Shown in pieces: positions 22,330 to 32,400 of a stretch of DNA of 47,291 nt (positions are counted from its first letter, which is position 1; the number at the start of each line of letters is the position of its first letter). Location: IMG/VR virus record IMGVR_UViG_3300042397_001265, positions 1 through 47,291 of that record, one strand, 5' to 3'. This DNA is from a virus. Both the position numbers and the translations under genes were made by a program. The notes under the pieces are model-generated. The model did not search any database and had not been told where the DNA came from. It worked only from the letters and a program-made list of their open reading frames with translations.

Positions 22330-24102
22330 ATGGCAAAAAGTATATTAGACGAATTAAAATCAATACTTGACCCGGAATCATACATAGATGTTTTAAAACA
22401 ACTTGATGAATCTTCAAGTACTATGTTAAATCAATTTGGTCAAGCACAATCTATGGCTCAAACTTTAAGAGAAAGTATGGCTGATGCCACTAAAGAAGTT
22501 TTGAAGTTAGGTGGTGATATGAATAATGTGTTAGAAACACAAAAACAATTATCAGAAGGTTTAGGTAGAAGTATTATATTATCAGCTGAAGCAAATAGAG
22601 ATTTATATGCTTCGGCTCAAGTTACCGGACAAAGTGTTAGAGATATTGTTACTAATATGGCTGACGTTGGTATTTCTTCATTGAATGCTACTGAACAAAT
22701 GAAAAACGTTGTTGATGTTGCAAGAGAATCAGGTGTAAACGCTCAAATGGTATCTGAAAAAGTTTTGTCAAATATGAACTCTCTTAACAAGTTTAATTTT
22801 GAGGGTGGTGTGACAGGTTTAGCTAAAATGGCCGCACAAGCTACCGCTTTGAGAATTGATATGTATGAGACTTTAAACTTCGCTGAAAAAGTCTTTGACC
22901 CCGATGGTGCTATAGAAGTAGCTGCAGCAATGCAAAGATTAGGTGTTGCTCAAAGTGATTTATTAGACCCATTAAAATTGATGGATTTGTCCCAAAATGA
23001 CCCAGCTGAGTTACAAAACCAAATTGTTAAAATGAGTCAACAATTTGTACAAATGGGTAAAGATGGTCATTTTGAAATTATGCCGGGGGCTAAACGTCAA
23101 TTACGTGAGATTTCTAAAGCTATGGACATCCCTTACGAACAGTTGACTAAAATGGCTTTAGGTAGTGCTGATTTAGATAAAAAATTAAAAGAAATAAGAT
23201 TCCCCGACACTTTTTCAGAAGAGCAAAAAACTTTGATTGCTAATATGTCAGAAATGAAAGGTGGTGAATATGTTATTAGAACTGCTGAGGGTAAAGAGAA
23301 AAAAGTTACAGAATTAGGTCCTGAAGAGATTAAAGCTCTTGAAAAAATGGCAACAACAGCTCCTCCAACAATGGAAGAATTGGCTAAAGACCAACTTACT
23401 TATACTAAACTAATGGAGGGTAATATAGCTTCTTTAGTTGAGACATTAAAATTAGGTATGGCTAGTAGTAAACCCGCTGGTAAAGCTGTTGGTATTGGGA
23501 GAGATGTTACCACATCATTAACTAAGATTCCACCAAAATCATATTCACCGGAAGGTATTAGAGAGGGTATTGATAAAATAACATCCGGTGGTGGAACATT
23601 ACAGGATTTTGCAACATATCTAAAAAGTGATTTAAAAGAATCGTTTGTAAATGCTCAAGTTGAGATTGATAAATTAAATAAAAAATATCCTGAAGTTACT
23701 GAATTTTTTAATAATATTATGGGTAACAGGATGTCAAATGTTGTCAGACAAGGACAAGATGTTTTAAAACTACCCGGACAAGAAATTCAATTATTACCTG
23801 AAGACACTTTCGCGGCTTTTACTAAAGGAAGTGAGGTTTTATCTAAATTAAATAATAATAACAATACAACATCCACACCAACATCGACTAATTCAACTGT
23901 TGATGTGAATCATACATTAAACATCAGTATTAGTGCTCCAAGTCACGTAAATACGAATCAATTAGTTGAAATGTTTAAAGATACTGGTGTTTCACAAGCT
24001 TTAGGGGTAGCTGTAAAAGAAGCTTTTAATAATGGTGGATTAACATCAACAACAAGTAATAAACAAAAATTATTAAACCCAAATATTAACGCGTACGGTT
24101 AA
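22330..24102 (+). CDS. 29: Tape measure protein (T4 gp29-like)
   Basis: 590 residues from the ATG at 22330, the same length as T4 gp29. An earlier in-frame start at 22300 would add MVYLFINTFH, which overlaps the promoter motif and is rejected. The protein is almost wholly helical (SILDELKSILDPESYIDVLK, then long Ala/Gln/Met-rich helices to about residue 300), with a Gly-rich region near 390-430, an Asn/Thr-rich linker (about 520-535, NNNNTTSTPTSTNST) and a short beta C-terminus. This layout is typical of tape measures, which fix tail length inside the tube. It follows the tail chaperone immediately, which is the diagnostic neighbour. Confidence 0.8.
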   Translation: MAKSILDELKSILDPESYIDVLKQLDESSSTMLNQFGQAQSMAQTLRESMADATKEVLKLGGDMNNVLETQKQLSEGLGRSIILSAEANRDLYASAQVTGQSVRDIVTNMADVGISSLNATEQMKNVVDVARESGVNAQMVSEKVLSNMNSLNKFNFEGGVTGLAKMAAQATALRIDMYETLNFAEKVFDPDGAIEVAAAMQRLGVAQSDLLDPLKLMDLSQNDPAELQNQIVKMSQQFVQMGKDGHFEIMPGAKRQLREISKAMDIPYEQLTKMALGSADLDKKLKEIRFPDTFSEEQKTLIANMSEMKGGEYVIRTAEGKEKKVTELGPEEIKALEKMATTAPPTMEELAKDQLTYTKLMEGNIASLVETLKLGMASSKPAGKAVGIGRDVTTSLTKIPPKSYSPEGIREGIDKITSGGGTLQDFATYLKSDLKESFVNAQVEIDKLNKKYPEVTEFFNNIMGNRMSNVVRQGQDVLKLPGQEIQLLPEDTFAAFTKGSEVLSKLNNNNNTTSTPTSTNSTVDVNHTLNISISAPSHVNTNQLVEMFKDTGVSQALGVAVKEAFNNGGLTSTTSNKQKLLNPNINAYG

Positions 24103-24117
24103 AAATAGATTAATCTC

Positions 24118-24125
24118 TATTTATA
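24118..24125 (+). promoter_or_regulatory. Late-type TATTTATA motif before the large baseplate gene
   Basis: CTATTTATATATAAAGAATAAA, 17 bases before the ATG at 24142. Confidence 0.55.
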
Positions 24126-24141
24126 TATAAAGAATAAAAAT

Positions 24142-27100
24142 ATGTCAGATAGTACATTATCATTTGTTTCCTCAAGTTCGTTTAGAGATAGTTTATTAAC
24201 GAGAAATTTGACACCGTATAGTGTCACAGGTGTTTACACACCATCAACCTCAAATATTAATAGTGAAATTACTCTAAGTAATTTTAATGTTGTTGATTCT
24301 CCTGATGAATTAATAACTGATGGTTTATTTTCGAATCAATTATATCCTTTAAATGAATATGGTCCAAATGGTGGTTATGATTTAAATATAAATTATAACA
24401 ATCCCCCACTTCCGGTTACATCAAATCAAGGTGAGTACGGACCTAATGATACGGTATTAGATTTAGTTAATGAGTTTTTTATTGACGCGGCTTATATAGA
24501 TAATTACTATGGTCCTGTTGGTGGGTTTAATGATATGTATGGTGTTACAACACAAATATTGGGACAACCAATACATCAACCATATTTACCAACAACATTT
24601 GTTGCATCATCATATTCACCATACTCAATTTTATTATCAACAAATCCGTCAGGGGATAACGGTTCGTTATCTCAAGATTCTTATTTGGCTAGATTGGGGG
24701 CTCAAAAATTAAATGAGTTATTCCAAGATAGAATTGCGAGACAAATTTTCATTAATACTGTTGGTCAGGTAAATTTAGAATCATTATCAGACCCTTTTGA
24801 AGCCAGTTTAATTATATCAGGTCAAGAACCTTTAATTTATAGAAATTGGAAGATTACGGTACCTGAAAATCCTGTTCTTGCTGCTGCAGATTTAATTACA
24901 AGATTAGGTGGTGCGTATTGGCCTGTTTCACCAATTCCCGGAGATTATTTTAGTGATAATACGAGAAATGGTCAAACACAACAAACCTCAAATGCTTTAA
25001 ATGTTGTTAATCAACTTACAGGGGGATTTTTGGGTCCAATATTAAATATTAATAGAAACCCATCTGAAATATTTTTAGCTAATACAGGTAATGGTCAAAG
25101 GTCCGTTTTATTTAGAAATTTAAATTATAATAGATATCAACCAAGTTACAGAGGAGATTTTGGGGGGTTATTAGGTGTTGGACAAGCTATTGTTAGTTTA
25201 ATAAATCCTTCTAACGGAACTTTGGTCGGTGGTTATTATGTGGGTAGTAGAAACGCTGAACCTTCAACAATAACATCACCACCAAATCAAGTCCCTGTTA
25301 ACGCTTTTGGTCAACAAGAACAATCACCGGTATATGGTCCTTCAGAGATGGGTATTCTATTTGAGGGTAACCAAGATACACTTAACTTTGGTTTAGCTGC
25401 TAAATCATTAAGTGATGGTGGTGGTATTGATGGTCAATTTGTTTGGACATCACCTAAGTACAAACCAAACGCTGGTTTTAATGCTACACCGGGTGGTGGT
25501 TCAGGTTCAGCTGACCCTGAATTTAATTTAATTAGTAGTAACTATACTCGTGATGAATCAACAAACATCACATTTAAAGAAACGTCAATTCTTGACCAAA
25601 CACAAAGATTAATTAATTCGGCTGATAACGTACAAGGTATTACGAGATTGAAACACGTAGGTAACGCTATCAATCAAGTTAGTAAAGTATTTCACGATGG
25701 TTATAAAGAAATGACTAAAGGTTCTCAGGTTGTGTCTTACAAAGACCAAACAACCGGGGGTGAGGCGGGTATTGAGTATTGTAGAGTGTTTACCAAAGAT
25801 ACACCTTATTATACTTATTCTGATTTACAAAAAACTGACGGTATAACAACATCAGGAAGAAGATTCACTAGTTCTGTCTTAGATAATACGTATAATTTAA
25901 ATATTTCACCAACAAGAAACCCGGGGTCAACAAATATTATTGCTGACGGGGCAAATGGTTTAGGTGGGTATGCTAAAAAATATATGTTCTCAATTGAAAA
26001 CTTGGCTTGGAGAACATCAAGTAAACAAGGTTATACCTATGATGAATTACCTGTTTGTGAAAAAGGTCCAAATGGGGGTAGAGTTATGTGGTTCCCACCA
26101 TATGATTTAAAATTTAATGATAGTAGTAATGCTAACTGGACCTCAACATCGTTTTTAGGTAGACCGGAACCAATATACACTTATAAAGATACGAGTAGAA
26201 CAGGGAGTCTAAGTTGGAAAATAATTGTTGACCACGCGTCAATTATGAATGTTATTGTTGACAAACAATTAAAAGGTGTTAATAAAGAACGTGTTAATTC
26301 AATACTTGATTCATTTTTTGCTGGTTGTGTTAAATACGATATTTACGAATTAGCTAAAAAGTTTAATACGGTACCAACTAAAGATTTATATACTTACCAA
26401 GAAATATTAACAAATCCGAATGTATCAGCTAACGACGTGTTGTCAGTTCAAAGTGAGTTACCAAAAAACGTAACCACAGGTACTATTGTTACACCCGCTG
26501 ATAGTGTACCACAAACAAATACAAATAATAGTTTATGTGATTTAGATTCGAAGTATAATAATTTTGGGTTTTATTTTGACAACGATATTCCGGGACCTTC
26601 TAATAGAACTTCGGTAACACCAAATTCAACATATAAATCTGATTATGATAATTATACTTTTAATATGAATCAGGACCAATATGTTGCTATATCAAGTAAA
26701 ACTTTTGCAACAGGTAGTCCAAATCTTAATGTTAAAGAATTTTTTCAAAATATCGTTATTGATAATTTTGATTATATTAATACTAATTTTATTGAGGACG
26801 CTTTTAAAATTTTAAGTGAGGAAACAGGGACTATTAAAATATCTTTAAGAGCTGCAGCATCAGCTCCGGCAAATAAAACATATAACGTCGCTTTATCTAA
26901 AAGAAGAGCTAATTCCGTTATTAATTATTTTAAAACAACTAAATTAGCTAAATTTATAAACGAAACAAAAACTTTAACATTTTCTAATCCGGATACTGTT
27001 GGTGAGGATGATACAGCAATACCAAAATCATCAAAAGGTTCTTTTGGTTCTCCGGTAACTTGTACTCAAGATATTAAAGATAAAAATGGTAAATCAACAC

Positions 27101-29082
27101 ACGACTCTCAATGGTACTCAGTACCCGCAATGGCTTGTAGACGAGTTGTTATGACCGATATCCAAGTAACAGCTATTGATAAACCGGTCGTTCCTGAAGA
27201 AAAACCTGAAGTAGTTCCTGAAAGTGCTCCAATACCTGAAAAAAAACCGGAACCAAAAAAACCGGAACCGGTTGTAACAATACAACAAAAATTAAAAGAT
27301 GGTATTGGTAAATTAATTTTAAGAAAATTATTATCTGAGTGTGATTATTTTGATGTGATTAAGGAAGAAGTTCCAATGTTATATGACTCAATACAAGAGA
27401 AAATAAAATACTTCAACCCCGCATTTCACTCTATGACACCGGAAGGTTTAAACGCTCGTTTAACATTTTTAAATCAATGTGTTAGACCGGGTGAAACGAT
27501 TCCTGTTATTGGTACTGATGGAAAACCAAAACAAAATGATGCACAGAACACCTCATTTGGTGCACCACCGGTATTAGTTTTAAGAATTGGTGATTTTTAT
27601 AATACTAAGATAATACCAAGAAACTTATCATTTACATATGAACCGTTAGTCTTGGATTTAAATCCGGAAGGTATTGGTGTACAACCAATGATAGCTAACG
27701 TTACATTGTCTTTTGATTTAATTGGTGGTTCAGGACTTGAAAAACCTGTTGAGGAATTACAAAACGCTTTATCATTTAATTATTATGCTAATACTGAGAT
27801 TTATGATGAAAGAGCTAAATGGACTGATGATAGTTGGAAGAAAATTGATAATGAATATTTTCAAGAGTTATTAAATTCACAACCAACAGTCACAGTACCT
27901 AACAATCAACAAACAAATAATGCTGGTGAAACTATTGGTCAAATACAAACTACGGTTAATTCAGAAAGTGGTCAAACCGGTGATATAACATATTTGAAAA
28001 TTATGGATTCTTTATTGGAAGTTAATAAAGAGTATTTTGTTAATATTATAAATCAAGCCGAGACAACTACAAAGTCTTATAATGATGGTATTTGGCAATT
28101 GATGTGTAAGAAAAGAAACTATAGTGGTGGTGAATTTAATTTAGGTACATCAAGTATATTTGTACCAATATATGGTAAATCAGATTATCAAACAAGTATT
28201 GATAATTTATTTACAGAATTATTGAATGATATAGAAAATGGGACAAACTTTATAATTGTTGGTTTGATATCTCAAAATTTTAATAATGATGTTATTAGAA
28301 GTGTTAAGTTAAATTTAAAAAATTACATCACAACATTAAAAACAACTTTTAGTGATGGGATTAATGAAATTAATAATAACATTGTACAACAAGAACAATC
28401 TATGGTACAAGTGTTTAGAAAAATTAATTATGTGACAACATATTCTGATGGTGTTATTATAGATAGTAAACCAAAGATTTATAACATAACAGCTACTGAA
28501 GAAGTTGATAGAACAGATGAACGTGAGTCACCGGACACATACCAAGAATTAGTTTATGATTATGGTTTAGTTGGTGGTAGAATGAACGCTTATAATGAAT
28601 ATTTTACAGATACAAATAACAGTGTAGTAACCGATACCTATACCGAGGTTGGTGGTTTTGTATCAAACACTTTTAGTGTTGTAGATTTAGAGGGTAAAAG
28701 ATTTTTTATGGTGATGGCTCAAGTGTTTAATAATGGTAGTGATTATAATACTTTTAAAAATTTAATAATAACAAATGAATTAGATAACAACTACCCGACA
28801 TTGAAAAAGAAATTTACAAAAATTGTTGATGATTTTAGAGTTAATGTAAAAAGTGAATTAGAATATTCGGAGAAAAAGTATAAAACAATCAAAAAAAGTG
28901 ATACTTATTCAACATATAGTAAACAAGACATTTATAATAAAGGAAAAACACGTAAGTTTACTTATACTACAGTACCAAACACCTCAACGAATGGTGAACA
29001 AATAAGTAATTTACAATTGTTGTACAAGGGTAATAACGGTACTGATAGTTCAGTTTGGACCGATAAAACTCAATTTAATTAA
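24142..29082 (+). CDS. Large baseplate protein with OmpA-like peptidoglycan-binding domain
   Basis: 1646 residues. The first 780 are Asn/Ser/Gly/Tyr-rich structural sequence. Residues about 806-1010 read as an OmpA C-terminal domain: a YFDNDIPG start, then AAASAPANKTYNVALSKRRA (902-921) with the conserved N-x-x-LS-x-x-RA core, and ACRRVVMTDIQV near the end. This fold binds peptidoglycan. A Pro/Glu/Lys linker follows (about 1013-1045). A baseplate-type region then has PRNLSFTYEPLVLDLNPEGI and SFDLIGGSGLEKPV (about 1155-1210), which I recall from hub or wedge proteins of marine and Bacteroidota T4-like phages. It is followed 2 bases later by gp53, so it is co-expressed with the baseplate. The exact T4 counterpart is unclear. 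Confidence 0.7.
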   Translation: MSDSTLSFVSSSSFRDSLLTRNLTPYSVTGVYTPSTSNINSEITLSNFNVVDSPDELITDGLFSNQLYPLNEYGPNGGYDLNINYNNPPLPVTSNQGEYGPNDTVLDLVNEFFIDAAYIDNYYGPVGGFNDMYGVTTQILGQPIHQPYLPTTFVASSYSPYSILLSTNPSGDNGSLSQDSYLARLGAQKLNELFQDRIARQIFINTVGQVNLESLSDPFEASLIISGQEPLIYRNWKITVPENPVLAAADLITRLGGAYWPVSPIPGDYFSDNTRNGQTQQTSNALNVVNQLTGGFLGPILNINRNPSEIFLANTGNGQRSVLFRNLNYNRYQPSYRGDFGGLLGVGQAIVSLINPSNGTLVGGYYVGSRNAEPSTITSPPNQVPVNAFGQQEQSPVYGPSEMGILFEGNQDTLNFGLAAKSLSDGGGIDGQFVWTSPKYKPNAGFNATPGGGSGSADPEFNLISSNYTRDESTNITFKETSILDQTQRLINSADNVQGITRLKHVGNAINQVSKVFHDGYKEMTKGSQVVSYKDQTTGGEAGIEYCRVFTKDTPYYTYSDLQKTDGITTSGRRFTSSVLDNTYNLNISPTRNPGSTNIIADGANGLGGYAKKYMFSIENLAWRTSSKQGYTYDELPVCEKGPNGGRVMWFPPYDLKFNDSSNANWTSTSFLGRPEPIYTYKDTSRTGSLSWKIIVDHASIMNVIVDKQLKGVNKERVNSILDSFFAGCVKYDIYELAKKFNTVPTKDLYTYQEILTNPNVSANDVLSVQSELPKNVTTGTIVTPADSVPQTNTNNSLCDLDSKYNNFGFYFDNDIPGPSNRTSVTPNSTYKSDYDNYTFNMNQDQYVAISSKTFATGSPNLNVKEFFQNIVIDNFDYINTNFIEDAFKILSEETGTIKISLRAAASAPANKTYNVALSKRRANSVINYFKTTKLAKFINETKTLTFSNPDTVGEDDTAIPKSSKGSFGSPVTCTQDIKDKNGKSTHDSQWYSVPAMACRRVVMTDIQVTAIDKPVVPEEKPEVVPESAPIPEKKPEPKKPEPVVTIQQKLKDGIGKLILRKLLSECDYFDVIKEEVPMLYDSIQEKIKYFNPAFHSMTPEGLNARLTFLNQCVRPGETIPVIGTDGKPKQNDAQNTSFGAPPVLVLRIGDFYNTKIIPRNLSFTYEPLVLDLNPEGIGVQPMIANVTLSFDLIGGSGLEKPVEELQNALSFNYYANTEIYDERAKWTDDSWKKIDNEYFQELLNSQPTVTVPNNQQTNNAGETIGQIQTTVNSESGQTGDITYLKIMDSLLEVNKEYFVNIINQAETTTKSYNDGIWQLMCKKRNYSGGEFNLGTSSIFVPIYGKSDYQTSIDNLFTELLNDIENGTNFIIVGLISQNFNNDVIRSVKLNLKNYITTLKTTFSDGINEINNNIVQQEQSMVQVFRKINYVTTYSDGVIIDSKPKIYNITATEEVDRTDERESPDTYQELVYDYGLVGGRMNAYNEYFTDTNNSVVTDTYTEVGGFVSNTFSVVDLEGKRFFMVMAQVFNNGSDYNTFKNLIITNELDNNYPTLKKKFTKIVDDFRVNVKSELEYSEKKYKTIKKSDTYSTYSKQDIYNKGKTRKFTYTTVPNTSTNGEQISNLQLLYKGNNGTDSSVWTDKTQFN

Positions 29083-29084
29083 AA

Positions 29085-29411
29085 ATGAATAATAGACAAA
29101 ATTATAATAGGTATAATGAATTTTTATTAAATGGGAATCAAAGTATTGTTCCATTTATCTCAATCCCTAGTAAATCTACGGATAAAAAATACATTTATAA
29201 AGTAAGTCAATCAAGATTGGATAAGATTTCACAACAATATTATAATACACCAACATTTGGTTGGTTAATTATGGCAGCAAACCCTATTTTTGGTGGGGTT
29301 GAATGGAATATACCTGACGCTTCAATATTAACAATTCCATTTCCCTTGGTTTCTTCGTTACAAGATTATAAAACACAATTAGACAATCATTTCTTTTATT
29401 ATGGTAGGTAA
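29085..29411 (+). CDS. 53: Baseplate wedge protein (T4 gp53-like, LysM-type fold)
   Basis: 108 residues. After an N-terminal tail (NRYNEFLLNG, then SIPSKSTDKKYIYKV) residues 43-90 have a LysM-like pattern: SQSRLDKISQQYYNTPTFGW, LIMAANPIFGG, and PDASILTIPFPL. This form is standard for gp53 in T4-like phages, where it helps join wedges around the hub. It is shorter than T4 gp53 (196), lacking the C-terminal part. Its end overlaps the next gene by 11 bases, indicating coupling to the large hub-like protein. Confidence 0.75.
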   Translation: MNNRQNYNRYNEFLLNGNQSIVPFISIPSKSTDKKYIYKVSQSRLDKISQQYYNTPTFGWLIMAANPIFGGVEWNIPDASILTIPFPLVSSLQDYKTQLDNHFFYYGR

Positions 29412-32400
29412 AACCGAAAATATATTAGTAGAATTTGATTACAATAACATTACAATCATCGACCCTAATAAAGTTGTTGATAGTGATAATAATGTAAAAG
29501 AACGATACGTAAGTCAAGAGAATTTGGTAATGTACGCTAACCTTGAGTGTAGTGTATTACCAAGAACTAAACTAGCCATTGGAACATCTAACGATGACTC
29601 TATTAGAACAATTTCTATAGCTAAAATTAATTTTTTAAAACCCGGTGATAAAGAATTTTTGGATAATTCTTATACTGATGAAATTACCGGTAAAGATAGT
29701 ATTAAAGGTTTTGGTGTAAATCAACCTAATTTAAAAAGTGTTACTAACCCAAATAAAACTGATGATTTTTACATTAAACAAACTATAAACTCAGGTGGTA
29801 AACCCGGGTCAACAGATAACGGTTTGTTGGGTATTACATCAATAAGAATTACCCAAGGATTGGATTTCTTACCGACAATAGATATGAGGTTGACTGATAT
29901 AAAAGGTCGTGCCTTATTTGAAGCCGGTGATAATTCACCATACGCCGCATTTTTTAATTTACCATACCCATTATTTCATTTAAGTATTAAAGGTTATTTT
30001 GGTAAAGCTGTTAGGTTAGGGTTAATGTTACAAAATTTTACAACAACATATAACGCTGATAGTGGTAATTTTGATATTGATTTAAAATTCTACACATACA
30101 AATATACTGTATTGAGTGATATTACTATGGCAGCTCTTATTGCTACACCACATATGTATCAGTCGAGATATACGATTAGTACACAAAGTGGTGGTCCAAA
30201 TAAAACATCGACAAGTCAAAACGTTGTAGTTGAAAAAGGGTATCAAAAAATTAAAGAAATGTATAGTGAATATATTTCAAAAGGGTTAATTCCTGATGAT
30301 TTCCCACAAATAACTATTGCTCAAATGAGAGATAGGATTGAAAACTTCATTACAAATGTTTTAGAATCTTTTACTAAACAAAATTTAGACCCATTAACTA
30401 ATTTAGATAGTTATGGGAATTATTTAATGGAATACCAAAAAGAGGTGTTTTATACTTTGAGATATTCTTGGTTTTACAAATATATGGATACTGAAAATTT
30501 TTATATAAAAAATAAGACAGGTCAAAAAATATATACGTTTAAAAAAAATACAAGTCTACAAGAAAAAAGTTCGGCTATTTCAGAATTAAAAGGTCTTATT
30601 GATAAATACAATAAATTGTTGGGTGATAATAAAACCTGTGGTATTAACGGTAGTTATGAGATTAATGGTAAAAAAATAGAATGTTCCGTACCAAATAAGA
30701 TTGAATATAAAATATTCCCAATAAAATTAAATTATAGTGATATTAACGTCGACGAAACTTATAAATCTCAAAGAAAAAACAGTCAACCAACCGATGAAGA
30801 TAAATTAAAATTTGTAAAAGAATTACAAAATGATAACATCTTCAACAACATTGAAATAACACTTAAAGGGGGTAGCAAACAAGCCACGTCACAATATTTT
30901 ATATTTGAAGGTGTTGGTTCATTTATCGATATGGTTGATAAAATGAATAAGGACCTAAAAACATTTAGAGAACAAATTCAAGACGAATTGACAAAAGCGT
31001 TAGCTGATTTATTAGAGAATAAGTCTAATGGTATTGGTTTTGTACCAAATATTAGAAATGTCCTTGCTGTTATTTTTGCTAATGGTGAAGCGTTTTTAAG
31101 ACTTATGGACGATGTTCATTATAAAGCTTGGGACCAAAGAGATAATGTTATTAGAAAAAACGCTATATTTAATACAAACGTTTCAAGTGCAAGTGCCGAC
31201 AATAAAAATTCCGGGGACGATACTAATCAACCTATATATCCGTGGCCACAGGTAATCAAAGAAACTACGGGTGAAAATGGTCAAGAAAAATTTGAATTGA
31301 GGTATCCCGGGGATAACGATATTATAGGACAAACAAAAGGTTATTTGTATGATGTTTGGCCTGAAATAGAATTTGTTGAGGAATTTTTAAATGGGTTAAC
31401 ACAACGTACCCCACCGGCAATACCATCAACAGATACATCAAATTCTAAAACAGAACCTAAAAGAGTTTCATTAGGTGCTATTGAATTCCCGATAAGTAAT
31501 GAAGTTTTTGGTAATAAAGAAGAATCAAAATTCTTTTATGAAATTTACGAAAGAACATTATTAACATCACATTATTCTAAATTAGATAGAAGTAGTGTGT
31601 CAACAACAGATACTGACAAAGTTTCAAATGTTATTGGTGACGGGGAAAGTATTAACTTAAAAAACGGTTTATCCGACGATGACGCTTCATTAATTAAAAA
31701 ATTAAAGGAGTACAATCTAAACGCGGCTAATTTTGAGAGTGTATTAAAACACATATCAAACGAGGGTGTTGGTATTGGGTGGCAAAATTACATTAGAGGT
31801 ATTTTCAATACTGGGTACATTAAAAACATCGTTGACAATTCGGATTTTGAATTCATCAATTATGACACATTGATGGAATCAAAAACACAACCATTAGTTT
31901 CATTAAATAAAGAGGAAGATATTTCAACATACGTATCAAATTCGACAACATCTAATGTATATGATTTTTCTGATACATATCCTTTTACAAATAAAAAATG
32001 GGTCCAAGGGAATTTATCTAATGGTGTTGGCACAGATGAAAAATTAGCTTTCAACACTACCAAAACATTAGTTTATAATGCAAATAAGAAAGTTGTTTGT
32101 AATTTTACAGAAACACAATCGGAAGACGTAAAAAGACCAATAACTAATTTTGTTTATAAAGACATCATCCAACCAATTGTTGGTAATGATTTGAGAAATT
32201 TTTATGCTAGTAGAACCTATTCTAATCAACTACCGACTGAGGGGGATATTAAGTATTTGAACTACTCAGGGTTGGTAAGTAATTATCAAACTACGTCAAT
32301 TTTAAACACACCTTATTTTATAAATTCTATCCAAGAAGGTGTTGAAAAATTAAGAAATAAAGAACAATATCCGTTTGTTAGTTCGGCTTATTTATTTATA

